In this document: one piece after another, positions 17,393 through 26,505 of the stretch | Layout of the letters: each line of letters starts with the position of its first letter | How positions within the stretch are numbered: position 1 is the first letter of the stretch | Assembly (NCBI RefSeq): GCF_030295745.1 | Contig: NZ_AP027291.1 | Coordinates: 5,952,001 to 6,016,000, forward strand | DNA: 64,000 nt | Source: Mycolicibacterium sp. TUM20985 | GTDB lineage: Bacteria; Actinomycetota; Actinomycetes; Mycobacteriales; Mycobacteriaceae | Reading direction: 5' to 3' | Position numbers and translations under genes: made by a program | The notes under the pieces: model-generated | What the model was told of the DNA's origin: nothing | Databases searched by the model: none | Seen by the model: the letters and a program-made list of their open reading frames with translations, nothing else

Positions 17393-17707
17393 CTACTGCA
17401 GCGGTGAGCACGGGATCGGTTCGAGTATCCGAACCTGCCTCGAAACAATCAGCGAGACATCGAAATCCACATGGTCGGCGATGAAGTCCGCACTCCTCGC
17501 GTAGACCTCGGCGAGGCGCGCTGGGTCATCGCCCGGACGATAGCCGACGAGCGCCATGACACGAAAGCCGTCGAAGGCCACATCGGTCCAGACGCCGTGG
17601 ACGACGATGCCGTATCGGCGCAGGGTGTCGACGTGCCGCGGCCAGAAGTCCCGTGTGTACTGGCGCAATGCCTCCGCGTTAGCCAAGGTGTACGTGCGCA
17701 GTTCCAT
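17393..17707 (-). CDS. NIPSNAP-family protein
   Basis: 104 aa from ATG 17707 (MELRTYTL), with GGAAGGGG about 11 nt upstream. The start 'MELRTYTLANAEALRQYTRD' and VRI-type C-terminal strand are typical of the NIPSNAP ferredoxin-like dimeric alpha/beta barrel family. Bacterial members often sit near SDRs and esterases of catabolic loci but mostly lack a defined reaction. An upstream extension to 17752 is open but lacks a Shine-Dalgarno. Confidence 0.75.
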   Translation of the reverse strand: MELRTYTLANAEALRQYTRDFWPRHVDTLRRYGIVVHGVWTDVAFDGFRVMALVGYRPGDDPARLAEVYARSADFIADHVDFDVSLIVSRQVRILEPIPCSPLQ

Positions 17708-17770
17708 CACCGCGGATCCCCTTCCGATCGACGTACCCTCAAGTGCTCTCACTCACGGACACTCGCCACG

Positions 17771-18682
17771 TCAGGACGTCGCGCGGACTACGTGATCGGA
17801 GATTAGTCCGTACACCCGTCGGGTGGCATCGCCGGCCTGCGGTGCGTCGCTCATGATGTTGTACCCGTGGTCGAGCCCCTCGACCTCCTGGTACTCGGCC
17901 AACGCCCCCACGGCCTCGAGTTTGCGGGCATACGCGGCGGCTTCGCCACGGAGGCGGTCGAATTCGGCGGTGGTGATCAGCGCGGGGGTGATGCCGGCGA
18001 GCCCGTCACCGTTGACGCCCCACGCCGGTGAGGCCAGCGGGTCGCGCCGCCGCATCGCATCGGGTATGTAGGCGGTGTCGAACACGGCACCCATCCAAGG
18101 CTTCATCACCGCGGCGTGCTTGCGCGGACTGGGTTTGTCCTTGGTCGCGGTGACGAGATCCAGTGGTGCGTAGTGCAGCACCTGCAGACGAATCGCCGGA
18201 CCGCCAGTGTTCCAGGCGACTCGGGACACCGCCGCGGCGAGGTTCCCGCCGGCACTCTGTCCTCCCACGCACAACCGGGTGCCATCCCAGTCACGGTCGG
18301 TCGACGCGGCCCAGCACAGGACGTCGTGAAGCTGATCGACCGGAGCTGGGAAGCGATGCCTCGGCGCGAGCACGTAGTCGGTGTTGACCACCACCACGCC
18401 GGCGTGCGCGGCCAGGTAGCGGCACCACGGGTCGTCCTGGTCGCGGTGCCCGACCACGAAGCCACCGCCGTGCACGTTCACATAGACCGCCGCTCGCCGA
18501 GTTCGAGGAGAAGGCCAGTAGACGGTGGCGTCGGTCGGGCCGTACCGCGTCGGGATCGCAATCGTGGTGGTGTTGCCGGGGATCTCGGGGAAGCGGACGG
18601 TCGGCTTGGGTGTCGGATCGACGAGCGCGCCGAAACTTCGTGCCACCGCATCGGCGACCAGCCGATTGGACAGGACGGACAT
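17771..18682 (-). CDS. Alpha/beta hydrolase, HSL (hormone-sensitive lipase) family esterase
   Basis: 303 aa. Oxyanion motif HGGGF near residue 71, nucleophile elbow GGQSAGG near residue 142, acid region ITTAEFDRLRGE, and catalytic His in LDHGYN. These four in order define the HSL/alpha-beta hydrolase-3 group, which includes mycobacterial Lip esterases. No signal peptide. It is followed 63 bp later by the NIPSNAP gene on the same strand. The substrate is probably a short-chain ester. Confidence 0.88.
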   Translation of the reverse strand: MSVLSNRLVADAVARSFGALVDPTPKPTVRFPEIPGNTTTIAIPTRYGPTDATVYWPSPRTRRAAVYVNVHGGGFVVGHRDQDDPWCRYLAAHAGVVVVNTDYVLAPRHRFPAPVDQLHDVLCWAASTDRDWDGTRLCVGGQSAGGNLAAAVSRVAWNTGGPAIRLQVLHYAPLDLVTATKDKPSPRKHAAVMKPWMGAVFDTAYIPDAMRRRDPLASPAWGVNGDGLAGITPALITTAEFDRLRGEAAAYARKLEAVGALAEYQEVEGLDHGYNIMSDAPQAGDATRRVYGLISDHVVRATS

Positions 18683-18823
18683 ATTTCCCCTTTGGACGAT
18701 CGAGCAGTTTGAGATCCGTTGGTGCTAAGTGGCGTTCAGCGGACCGGCGAATGACTTTCGTAGCGCGCTCGGAGCGACCACCGGTAACAGTGCCGCCAAC
18801 GCCTTGCGCTTGAGCCCGGAGGG

Positions 18824-19131
18824 CGCCGCGTCAGCTCGACGTCGATGCGGGCACCACGGCCGTCAGGAGCCAGCTGGCAGACCCAGCCGCGCAGTACGCA
18901 GTGCCCGCCGGGTTCGCCGCCATCGCCGAACTCGTCCACAACGGTCTGGGCACCACCTTCATGCCCCACTCGGACGCCACCCGATTCAGCGACCTGCGGA
19001 ACGTCGAACTCATGAAACCCGTGCTGTGGCAGGTCTACCTGGCCTCGCCACCCGTCGATCACATGACCCAGGCCGCGAGGCGGCTGGCAGATACGCTGCT
19101 CGACGCCGCCGCTCAGGCCCGAACTCACTGA
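18824..19131 (+). pseudogene. C-terminal remnant of a LysR regulator
   Basis: A frame ending at 19131 reads LADPAAQYAVPAGFAAIAEL, then VHNGLGTTFMPHSDA and QAARRLADTLLDAAAQ, the second half of a LysR substrate-binding domain (strand 'G.G...P' and final helix). No HTH or start is present upstream; the sequence before 18824 changes frame and meets stops. It is probably the remains of a regulator for the neighbouring SDR or esterase. Confidence 0.5.
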
Positions 19132-19209
19132 AAGGCACCTGCTCAACGGACACCGACCTTCACACGCCCTGAAGCGATCGGATCGGGAGGCTTCTCGAGG
19201 GGGGATTCC

Positions 19210-19974
19210 TCAAATCGCCGACCAGCCTCCGTCGACGCTGAGGACGGCGCCATGGACATTGCTGGCGGCGGCGCCGGCGAGAAAGACCACGCAGGCGGCG
19301 ACTTCCTCGGGTGTGCTCATGCGGCGCGAGGGCAGACGTGCCAGGACCGGCTCGAGGTGTTCGGCGTATTCCTGTTGTCGTTCGGTGGCGATGGGTCCAG
19401 GCGCGACGGCGTTCACCCGTACCCCGACTGGGCCGTATTCGTCGGCCCACGATTTCGTCAGCGAGTGTATGGCCGCCTTGTTCGCGCAATAGACCGCCGA
19501 GCCACTGGCGCCGTGCAGTCCGGTGATGGAACCGATGTTGACGATGGCACCTCCGCCATGACGCGCCATCTGCGGCGCGATGATGCCGGTGAGCAACAAT
19601 GGGGCGAACACGTTGACGGCGAACACATCTCGCAGCTGACCCTCGGTGATGTCCGCGGTGGGGGTGGGCATCACCAGGGTGGCGGCATTGTTCACCAGGA
19701 CGTCGAGATGGCCACCCGCGACCTCGGTGGCGGTCGCGGCGACGCGCCGGATCTCGTCCTCGCCCGCACCGAGGTCGGCGGCGACGAACGCGGCCCGGCC
19801 GCCTGAGGAGCAGATGTCGGCGACGACGGTCTCGCCCCGCGCTTCGTCTCGTCCGCTGACGACGACGAAGACGTCCTGTGCGGCCAGCGCCGCGGCGATC
19901 GCGACGCCGAGGCCGCCGGTCGATCCGGTCACCAATGCGGTACGGCCCGATGGCCGGGTATCTTCTGGGTTCAT
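19210..19974 (-). CDS. SDR family oxidoreductase
   Basis: 254 aa from ATG 19974 (MNPEDTRPSGRTALVTG). TGSTGGLGVAIA motif, NNAATL, IGSITG serine region, YCANK catalytic pair, SVDGGWSAI end. The start lies 25 bp from the ATG of the divergent TetR gene, and the operator at 20001-20016 lies just upstream. The frame is open to 20136, but that part is the antisense of the TetR gene. Confidence 0.9.
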   Translation of the reverse strand: MNPEDTRPSGRTALVTGSTGGLGVAIAAALAAQDVFVVVSGRDEARGETVVADICSSGGRAAFVAADLGAGEDEIRRVAATATEVAGGHLDVLVNNAATLVMPTPTADITEGQLRDVFAVNVFAPLLLTGIIAPQMARHGGGAIVNIGSITGLHGASGSAVYCANKAAIHSLTKSWADEYGPVGVRVNAVAPGPIATERQQEYAEHLEPVLARLPSRRMSTPEEVAACVVFLAGAAASNVHGAVLSVDGGWSAI

Positions 19975-19999
19975 GAGCGCCCATGTTTCCGCGTCTAAA

Positions 20000-20602
20000 A
20001 TGGACCTGCAAGTCCAGAAATTGACGACGAAGGGACACGCCACCCGGCAGCGAATCGTTGAAGGTGCGGCCACCGAGATCCGAGACCGCGGAGTGGCGCT
20101 GACCACCCTCGAGGACGTCATGGCGCGAACGCGCACGTCGAAAAGCCAGTTGTTCCATTATTTTCCGGACGGCAAGGACCAGTTGCTGTTGGCCGTCGCG
20201 GCCTTCGAATCGCAGAGGGTGCTCGACGATCAGCAACCGTTCTTGGGGGCGCTCACTTCCTGGGCGGCATGGCAGCGTTGGCGGGACGCCGTGGTGGACC
20301 GTTACCGCCGCCAGGGACAGAACTGTCCGATCGCCGTACTCATGTCGGAAGTGGGTCGATCGACTCCCGGAGCGCGAGCCGTGACCGCCGAGTTGATGGT
20401 CAAGTGGCACGGTGCGATCGCCGGGGGTGTCCGCTCGATTCAGCAGCAGGGCAAGATCGCCGCCGAGGTGGACGCGGACCGAGCTGCCGCGGCGCTGCTC
20501 GCCGGTATCCAGGGCGGTGTCGGCATCATGCTCGCCACGGACGACCTGTCCTATCTCGAGGCCGCCCTCGACCAGGGGATCGCCACACTCCACCGTGACT
20601 AA
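20000..20602 (+). CDS. TetR-family transcriptional regulator
   Basis: 200 aa from ATG 20000 (MDLQVQKLTTKGHATRQRIV); ATG 19973 is in frame but overlaps the divergent SDR start. HTH: LEDVMARTRTSKSQLFHYFP, the LFHYF signature. The C-terminal domain resembles TetR proteins that sense reactive aldehydes or electrophiles and repress a divergent reductase. The operator overlaps the codons right after its start, implying autorepression and SDR control. Confidence 0.87.
   Translation: MDLQVQKLTTKGHATRQRIVEGAATEIRDRGVALTTLEDVMARTRTSKSQLFHYFPDGKDQLLLAVAAFESQRVLDDQQPFLGALTSWAAWQRWRDAVVDRYRRQGQNCPIAVLMSEVGRSTPGARAVTAELMVKWHGAIAGGVRSIQQQGKIAAEVDADRAAAALLAGIQGGVGIMLATDDLSYLEAALDQGIATLHRD
20001..20016. promoter_or_regulatory. 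TetR operator palindrome TGGACCTGCAAGTCCA
   Basis: 16-bp palindrome with a single mismatched pair, centred on TGCA, between the divergent SDR and TetR starts and overlapping the TetR ATG. Binding here would block both promoters. Confidence 0.6.
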
Positions 20603-20639
20603 AGCGTTATGGCACAACAACTCGCTGGCAGGTGAGTGT

Positions 20640-21183
20640 GTGTGCGACGGTGAGATGTACACCGCCTGCCGCCACAGCAGATTGTTTCTGGGATCTCGGT
20701 CGAAAGAAGCGCTATCACCGCGGCACGCTGGTGAAGGTCCACCCCCGCCAACACCCGGCGCCCGCAGCACTGACCGACATGATCTGCCCGAACACAAGGC
20801 CAGCACCGCACTGCGGGACGTGACGGCGTTGATCGCGGCATGTGCCGAACACGGGCCCAACATCGGGATCTACGTCGAACGCAGCCTCGACGATCCGCTG
20901 CCCTGGACCCGGATGCGCACCGTCTACCGGCTTCAAGGACTGGTGCGACGTACGGTGCCGATCGCGTCGATCGAGCCTGTGCACTTTCGCTGGACCTCGA
21001 CGTTGTCTCGGTCAACAAGATCGGCTCCAAGCTGGAGCGCGCCACCGAAGCCACCAGTCCGGCACTGCCCCGGGCAGTCGGCCACACCGCTACCAGGCTC
21101 TCGCGCGATCCATCCGAATTCACCAACACCACAACACCATTGAGTGTTGTCCCCCACACTGATTCCGATGGAGAACCGCTGAC
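20640..21183 (+). pseudogene. IS21-family transposase IstA, C-terminal remnant
   Basis: Three frames together read as the end of an IstA: GTLVKVHPRQHP, then DLPEHKASTALRDVTALIAA with AEHGPNIGIYVERSLDDPLP, then LDLDVVSVNKIGSKLERATE to the ATG of istB. At least two frameshifts are needed and the catalytic N-terminal two thirds are missing, so it is inactive. It is directly followed by an istB remnant in the usual istA-istB order. Confidence 0.75.
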
Positions 21184-21948
21184 ATGACCACCCACCGTAG
21201 CCCCGCCGACCCGGTCGGCGCGGACCTGACCCGACTACTCAAAGCACTCAAACTCGGCGCGCTGGCCGACACCCTGCCCGAACGCGCCGCACTGGCCCGC
21301 CAGCACAAACTCAGCCACATCGGGTTCCTCGAAACCCTTCTGGCCGACGAGGTGTCACGGCGTGAATCCCGTTCAGCAGCACTACGAGCAGCCAAAGCCG
21401 GCCTCGACCCGACCATGCGCTTCGACACCTGGACCACCCAAGATGACCTGCGCTATGACCGCACCCTGCTCGGTGACCTGACCTCACTGAGGTTCCTCGA
21501 CGCCGGCCAGTCCGCGATCGTCCTCGGGCCCGTCGGCGTCGGCAAGACCCATCTGGCAACAGCGCTGGGGCACATGGCATTCCACCGACGCAGATCCGTC
21601 CTGTTCGCACGCTCCGACAAACTGTTCACCCGACTGCGCGCCGCCCGCCTGGACAACACCGTCGACGCCGAAATCCGCCGCCTGGCCGCCATCGACGTCC
21701 TCATCATCGACGACTTTGCACTCAAGCCACTCGACGCCATCGAAACCAGCGACTTCTAAGAAAATCGTCTCGAACGCCACCGCACCAAGACCACCATCGT
21801 GACCTCCAACCGAGAACCCGCCGAAGGATTGACAATGACCGCCGGCACGCTACTGGCCCAATCGGCCATCGACCGACTGACCGCCACCGCCCACACCCTG
21901 GTCATCGAAGGACTCGTCGTACCGCCAACGCAACCGCGGCCGGCTTGA
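21184..21948 (+). pseudogene. IS21-family helper ATPase IstB, broken
   Basis: The intact part (191 aa) has IstB features: GPVGVGKTHLA Walker A, DVLIIDDFALKP Walker B. After ETSDF a stop replaces the usual Tyr codon (21757-21759), and the remaining ERHRTK.., TSNREP and LLAQSAIDRLT segments continue in shifted frames to 21948. An intact protein would be about 255 aa. Confidence 0.85.
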
Positions 21949-21988
21949 CCCAAACCACCCCGGCGAGCATCCTCGATAACGCGCCACG

Positions 21989-22034
21989 GTGGTCCCATCC
22001 TCCTGGCAATCAGGTGGTCCCATCACCCTGGCAA
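21989..22034. repeat. Tandem terminal repeats of the decayed IS21 element
   Basis: Two 21-bp copies, each beginning GTGGTCCCATC and ending CCTGGCAA, start at 21989 and 22014. Repeated subterminal sites are typical of IS21 ends, where IstA binds. They mark the right end of the remnant. Confidence 0.6.
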
Positions 22035-22072
22035 GCGACAGAAGAACACCCAATAGGGGGAAGGATCGCCAC

Positions 22073-22529
22073 ATGCCCACCTATATGTGCACCAGTGCGC
22101 CCGGTGTCATCGACGACGAACAGAAACAGCGCCATCGCCCAAGCCATCGCCAAGATCCACAGTCGGCACACCGGTGCCCCGATCGGATTCGCGCAGTGCA
22201 TCTTTCAGAACACCAACCCCTCAGACCACTTCATCGGCGGGGTGCCGGCACCTGCCGGCAGCGTGTGGGTGCTCGGCCACATCCGTGCTGGACGATCGGC
22301 CGAGGTCAAGAACGGAATCCTGACGGGGATCACCAAACTCCTCGTCGACGTCCTCGGCGTCCCCGACACCATGGTCTGGACCTACCTCAACGAACTCGAC
22401 CACCACCACATGGTCGAATTCGGACGGGTCCTGCCGGCTGACGGCGAGGAGTGGAACTGGGTAAGCCGACTGCCGCACGGGCTACGCGACCGGATCACCG
22501 TTCAGCAAGGAGACGATTCGACTGGCTAG
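22073..22529 (+). pseudogene. Tautomerase-family gene with one frameshift
   Basis: ATG 22073 follows GGGGGAAGG and gives MPTYMCTSAPGVIDDEQKQR, with the N-terminal Pro that is catalytic in tautomerases. An extra C near 22134 shifts the frame; the remainder IAQAIAKIHSRHTGAP, GHIRAGRSAEVKNGILTGIT and LPHGLRDRI continues in the next frame to the stop at 22529. Full length would be about 150 aa. Apart from this one base the gene looks intact, so a sequencing error is an alternative. It is located between an IS21 end and an IS3 element. Confidence 0.75.
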
Positions 22530-22597
22530 CTTGCCAAAAGCACTGACCCACGGGGTACACCACCACCACCACCACCCGAGATGAACCGTCCCGAGTT

Positions 22598-23610
22598 TCA
22601 TGCACCCTCGAGGTCCCGTGACTCGGCCGTTCGGCTGGCGTCCAATTGATCGTAGTATTCAGCTTCCGCTTCGGCAGGTGGGATTCGTCCGAGGCGGTGC
22701 AGGAGGCGCTGCTGGTTGTACCAGGCGACGTAGTCTGCGGTGATGAGTTCGACGTCGCCGAGGTTGCGCAGTGGGCCGCGTCTAAACGGTGAATCGGGGC
22801 GGATGCACTCGTTCTCGTAGAGCCCGATCGTCGTCTCGGCCAGTGCGTTGTCGTATGCGTCACCGACGCTTCCGATCGAGGGCCGCAGCCCCGGCAGCGA
22901 CGGCGTTTCACCGAAATGCATTGCAGTGTACTATGAACCGGTATCCAAGTGGTGGATGGCACCGTCGATTCGGTGGCCTTGACGGGCTCGTAACGTTGCC
23001 GCTTGACGGATCGCGGACTCCACGAAACGGGTCTGCTTCACGCTGGCGGCTTCCCATCCGATGATCGCACCGGCATAGGCGTCGATGATGAACGCGACAT
23101 AGACGAAGATCCCGGTGACGAGTTTGACGTAGGTGAAGTCGGCAACGACCAGTGCATTCGGTGTGGGAACCCGGAACTGGCGGTCCACCAGGTCCGGTGC
23201 CAGCTCGGCGGTCGGGTCGGCGATCGTTGTGCGTATCGACTTCTGCAGGCGCACGCCCTGCCAGCCGTGACGGCGCATCAGTCGCTCGACGGTGGACTTG
23301 GCCACCGGGAAGCCGTGGCGCTGCAGGTGAGCCCACATCTTCACCGGTCCGTACAACGATTCCGGCTGGCGGCGTCCATGCTCGTCGGGCTCGTAGAAGC
23401 CGGCCAGCACCTCGGTGATGGCCGCATCCCACAAGGCTCGCTTCGAGGGCGCCCGCACCGCCCAGCCATGGAACGTGCGTGGGGCGATCTGGACGCCATG
23501 CTCAGATAGAACGCGACAGATCGGAGCGACCCCGAAGCGTCCTTGTTCTCGGCGATGAACGCGCAGACCGAACTCGTCAGCGGCGGCTGTGCGGGTCGCT
23601 CTCCCGCACG
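22598..23610 (-). pseudogene. IS3-family transposase OrfB, amber-interrupted
   Basis: DDE integrase domain: ALVVADFTYVKL (first Asp), IIDAYAGAIIGW (second Asp), and AETTIGLYENECI (Glu). In the conserved GSQYT motif before the second half the Gln codon is TAG (22928-22930), so the protein is cut before its catalytic Glu. OrfB is normally made by programmed frameshifting from orfA near 23600. Without suppression the element cannot move autonomously. Confidence 0.8.
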
Positions 23611-23891
23611 AAGAAAGACGTTGCCGCTTTGAGGATTTCGATGGTCTGCTCCAGTTCGGCGTTGCGCCGCTTGAGCGCCTTGATCTCCGCGGCGGCCTCG
23701 CTGGTGACCCCGTCACGCTGCCCGTCGTCGACCTGCTGTGTGCGGATCCAGTTCCGCAGCGTCTCGGCGTTCATTACCAGCCGTTTGGATACCGCCGTGA
23801 TCGCCGCCCACTCGCTCGGATATTCCTCGCGATGCTCCAGCACCAACCGGACGGCCTTCGCCCGCGTCTCCGGGTCGTACTTGCTTGGCAT
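23577..23891 (-). CDS. IS3-family transposase OrfA
   Basis: 104 aa from ATG 23891. N-terminal HTH: DPETRAKAVRLVLEHREEYP, then VSKRLVMNAETLRNWIRTQ; C-terminal leucine-zipper-like helix EIKALKRRNAELEQTIEILK ending in FFVRESDPHSRR. This binds the element ends and feeds OrfB by frameshift. The right inverted repeat starts 30 bp upstream. Confidence 0.85.
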   Translation of the reverse strand: MPSKYDPETRAKAVRLVLEHREEYPSEWAAITAVSKRLVMNAETLRNWIRTQQVDDGQRDGVTSEAAAEIKALKRRNAELEQTIEILKAATSFFVRESDPHSRR

Positions 23892-23942
23892 GTGATGCAC
23901 CTTCCCAAGAAAGGAGGTGCGCATCAAACGCGGGACGGTTCA

Positions 23943-24126
23943 ACCAAGGTTCCATGGTCGTCAACACGTCGTCGGTATCTGCGCCTGGGTGATACAAGAC
24001 GTTGATCATTACGGGGTAGAAGTACTCCACTGGAATGGGGACGTCCAGGTAAGCCCCCGCGACCCCACGGTCGCTCAACTGCAACCCTTCATCTCCGCAT
24101 GGATGCCCACGGTTGCCAGCCCAGCG
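23943..24126 (-). pseudogene. Unidentified protein fragment cut by the IS3 element
   Basis: Reading toward the IS, a minus-strand frame gives VAGAYLDVPIPVEYFYPVMI followed by NVLYHPGADTDDVLTTMEPW and then enters the IS right end. The sequence is protein-like, but I do not recognise the family, and no continuation is evident on the other side of the element. Confidence 0.3.
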
Positions 24127-24134
24127 CCGAGGAC

Positions 24135-24513
24135 CCAGAAGATTCTCACCTTCATGTCCAATTGGACATCAGGTGGACATCTCACTTGAGAATTGGACTT
24201 CAAACTTGAGAAGCCACGAGAAGAGGTAGTGTGGCTTCTCAAGTTTCGTGTCCATTCGCGGTCCGTTGAGCTGCGGCGACAGCGGCGTTCTCACCTGATG
24301 TCCATATGATGGATTCTCACTTCCGTGTCCACTTCGATAACGGCGCGACGATCGTTCTTGAGGCAGTCGGCCGCCAGGGCTAGGTGCCAGGCTTTAATTC
24401 GTCACAGTGACAGTGACAGCGGAGCCATGGGTCGATGGCTTCAAAACTCCTTGCTAACAGCATGTTCCGTGGATCCCGCGGTCCGCACTCAAAGCGATCC
24501 ACGACCCCGCCCT
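24135..24513. repeat. Non-coding repeat, copy A (TTCTCA/TGTCCA array with hairpin)
   Basis: About 380 bp, closely matched by 31903-32266 (copy B) and partly by 51314-51395 (copy C). It contains six units TTCTCA-N5-7-TGTCCA: forward at 24143, 24236, 24288 and 24314; reverse at 24174 and 24194 (the last with TGGACT). A 14-bp perfect stem ACTTGAGAAGCCAC pairs with GTGGCTTCTCAAGT around 24205-24242. The 3' half carries AGCATGTTCCGTGGATCCCG, conserved in copy B. No ORF is shared. Ordered inverted units suggest recombinase or replication-initiator binding. Confidence 0.75.
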
Positions 24514-25302
24514 AGGTCAAGCAGTGCTCTAAACGCACCTCCTCAGGCCATCTGCCCGCGCAAGTCGCACTCCACATCACGGAATGATGCGGTTGCAACC
24601 AGCCGGAGGGGACGTCCGGCTCCCGATCATGGAAGACGGTCTGACATGCTCGGGCTGAGCTTTGCTGCCTACCTCGTTCTGGCCGTCAGTGGCGATGACA
24701 CGCCGATCGTTCCGCCAGCCCATCCCTCGTACGGGCAGCTGGGGATGGTGGCCGCAGAACAATGCCGATAAATCCCGAAGACGTCAAGGTACGTCCGGCG
24801 CCATCAGCATGTTGCGCAGCACATTCGCCGATATCATCCAAGTGACGACCTCCTCGAATCCGGCGGGACGGGTGCCACGCATGTAACCAAGCAATGCGCC
24901 CGGAGAACACCATTTCCCCAGCCAGTCGAGATGTCTCGACGCCGAAAGCGCTGATGCTCAGGGACTGAATGTCCTCATTGACCACGACGTCCTGCGCTAG
25001 GGCGGCGGTCCTCAGGTCGATGGAGCGTGCGATCGAGTCCTCCTATCCCAGTCTGATTGCATTGGTTGTCATGAGGATCGACACACTTGCGCACAGTGGC
25101 CTACGCGGGGTACCGGTGGTGAACTCCTCAGTGATAGCTGCGAAGGTGTTAGAACAGAACCCGACCGGACCGCTGAAGACCAATTGAAAACTGTTTCAGC
25201 ACAGCGGATATCGACGTTGCGTCCCCCACCATGGATTGACCGCCGATGTCGGGTGACGATGCTCCGTCGACATTCCCCTTGCCGTCACCTCGTGGCTCAT
25301 GA
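24514..25302. other. No intact gene
   Basis: About 790 bp between copy A and the methyltransferase. No frame has both a start and protein-like content. A minus-strand fragment near 24790-24890 reads YMRGTRPAGFEEVVTWMISA then NVLRNMLMAPDVP and a stop, resembling the C-terminus of some protein, but the upstream part is absent. Otherwise I see nothing. Confidence 0.4.
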
Positions 25303-26097
25303 TCATCCACGCCGCTTCCCCTGGTCGATCCGGTGGGCGTGAACTGCGGTCACGGGCAGGTGGATCTGATCGTCGTCGAGTAACGGGATAATTGTGGCCA
25401 TGCGCTCGTTGCCCTTTTGAAGCTGTTCCAGCTGCTCGGGGGAGAAATTACTCATGTCCGCCCACGGCGAGTCCTCGCTGGGCGCGGCCTGGGCGGTGAA
25501 GGCCCTGGCGTTGGCCAGATAGGTTGTCGGGCCTAGGAAGTCGATCGCCCAGCCGTTGGCAGCGAGCGTGTTCCTGATGTTCGAATGCAACACTGCGCCC
25601 GTGGGGCCAGCCATGATCACGCCGTTGACATTGCCCCCGGAGAAACACGTGAGATGCCAACGTGCGCCGGGACGTGTCGCGCGATGCATGCTGGCGGCGT
25701 AGGCCTGACGTCCTTCGTCATCGAGGCAATGGTAGAGCGCGCTGTCGAGGACCGTGTCGAACCGTCCGTCGAAGCCGGTCAGATTGGTGGCGTCCGCGAC
25801 GGCAAAGGTGGGTTTCAACCCCGCATCGGCGGCCCGCCTACGGGCTTGCTCGATTGCCGCCGGGGAACCGTCCAACCCAGTCACCGAATACCCACGCGAC
25901 GCTAGGAAGATCGCATTGTCGCCAAGGCCGCAGCCGATGTCTAGGACTTCGCCGCTAAAGCCGCCCAAAGCTTCGAGTTCCATCAGGCGCGGCTGAGCTT
26001 GGTGCGTGTCCCAGGGGACTTCGGCGGCATCGGGCCCGTAGAAGTAGAACTCGTCGAAGCTGTCGGTGCCGGTGGGAGGCGGTGAGGGAAACGTCAC
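25303..26097 (-). CDS. Class I SAM-dependent methyltransferase
   Basis: 264 aa from GTG 26097. Motif I VLDIGCGLGDNAIFLA near residue 51, post-I acidic residue in TGLDGSPAA, motif II FDTVLDSALYHCL, motif III region RPGARWHLTCFS. This pattern is the methyltransferase type 11/25 group acting on small molecules. The start overlaps the stop of a 27-aa ORF (GTGA), so its translation is probably coupled to it. The upstream region is a decayed duplicate of the control region at 29250-29530. Confidence 0.85.
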   Translation of the reverse strand: MTFPSPPPTGTDSFDEFYFYGPDAAEVPWDTHQAQPRLMELEALGGFSGEVLDIGCGLGDNAIFLASRGYSVTGLDGSPAAIEQARRRAADAGLKPTFAVADATNLTGFDGRFDTVLDSALYHCLDDEGRQAYAASMHRATRPGARWHLTCFSGGNVNGVIMAGPTGAVLHSNIRNTLAANGWAIDFLGPTTYLANARAFTAQAAPSEDSPWADMSNFSPEQLEQLQKGNERMATIIPLLDDDQIHLPVTAVHAHRIDQGKRRG

Positions 26098-26177
26098 GCT
26101 GCCACCTCCACGCGACTGTTCAGTTCGCCGGTCCCGCGATGTGCAAAGTCGAACATCCCGCCTCCGTGTTGCGTCAC
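26094..26177 (-). CDS. Short upstream ORF coupled to the methyltransferase
   Basis: 27 codons from GTG 26177 with AAGGAG 9 nt upstream, ending in TGA that overlaps the GTG of the methyltransferase. Its start (MTQHGG) and Shine-Dalgarno copy the start of the M24 gene at 29334 (MTQQGA), so it is the truncated head of a duplicated M24 gene now acting, at most, as a coupling leader. Confidence 0.45.
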   Translation of the reverse strand: MTQHGGGMFDFAHRGTGELNSRVEVAA

Positions 26178-26309
26178 GCTTCCGGCTCCTTGGACGTCGA
26201 CGACGTGGCAGATGACTACTGGACCGAGTAGGTGGCGGGACGCACCGTGGTCCGAGAGCGCACTGCGATATCGAGTGGCCAGCGCAACCAAGCCGTCACC
26301 CACCTAGCA

Positions 26310-26492
26310 TTATCTCGATCGTTGATCATCTTGATGATTACGACGATACCGAGGAGGCGGCCACGCGGTCAACCGATGACGGGGGGCTGCACGACTGCCT
26401 GATGCGGCTCCCCTTGACAGCTGGTTGCGGCGGCTGACGAGGTCAGCGCTGCGTTGGTCCGTTCACCGGATGCATCCCACCGACACGGCTGC
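26310..26492 (+). pseudogene. Decayed duplicate of the MarR 5' end and its control region
   Basis: The block TTATCTCGATCGTTGATCAT at about 26310-26330, GAGGAGGCGGCCAC, GTCAACCGATGACGG and the coding-like stretch up to CACCGGATGCATCCCACCGA run parallel to 29470-29645, the start of the intact MarR gene. The start codon has become ACG, and indels and stops break the frame. The duplicate ends where the ferredoxin 3' end begins. Confidence 0.65.
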
Positions 26493-26505
26493 ACCGCGCG
26501 GGGCC

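Larger units (their letters stand above)
22582..23942. mobile_element. IS3-family insertion sequence, 1361 bp
   Basis: Imperfect terminal inverted repeats bound it: TGAACCGTCCCGAGTTTCAT at 22582 and the complement of TGAACCGTCCCGCGTTTGAT ending at 23942. It contains orfA and orfB on the minus strand in the IS3 order. No clear target duplication is visible in the flanks. Confidence 0.85.

Noticed and set aside
18729..19172. A full-length coding gene on the plus strand upstream of the LysR remnant
   Set aside because: That frame lacks protein-like content and overlaps the remnant in another frame; only the C-terminal LysR part is supported.
20600..21950. Functional IS21 element
   Set aside because: IstA lacks its catalytic part and has frameshifts, and IstB has a stop and shifts, so only remnants are present.
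24135..24513. CRISPR array interpretation of the TTCTCA/TGTCCA units
   Set aside because: Units are short, occur in both orientations, have no unique spacers of regular length, and no cas gene is near.
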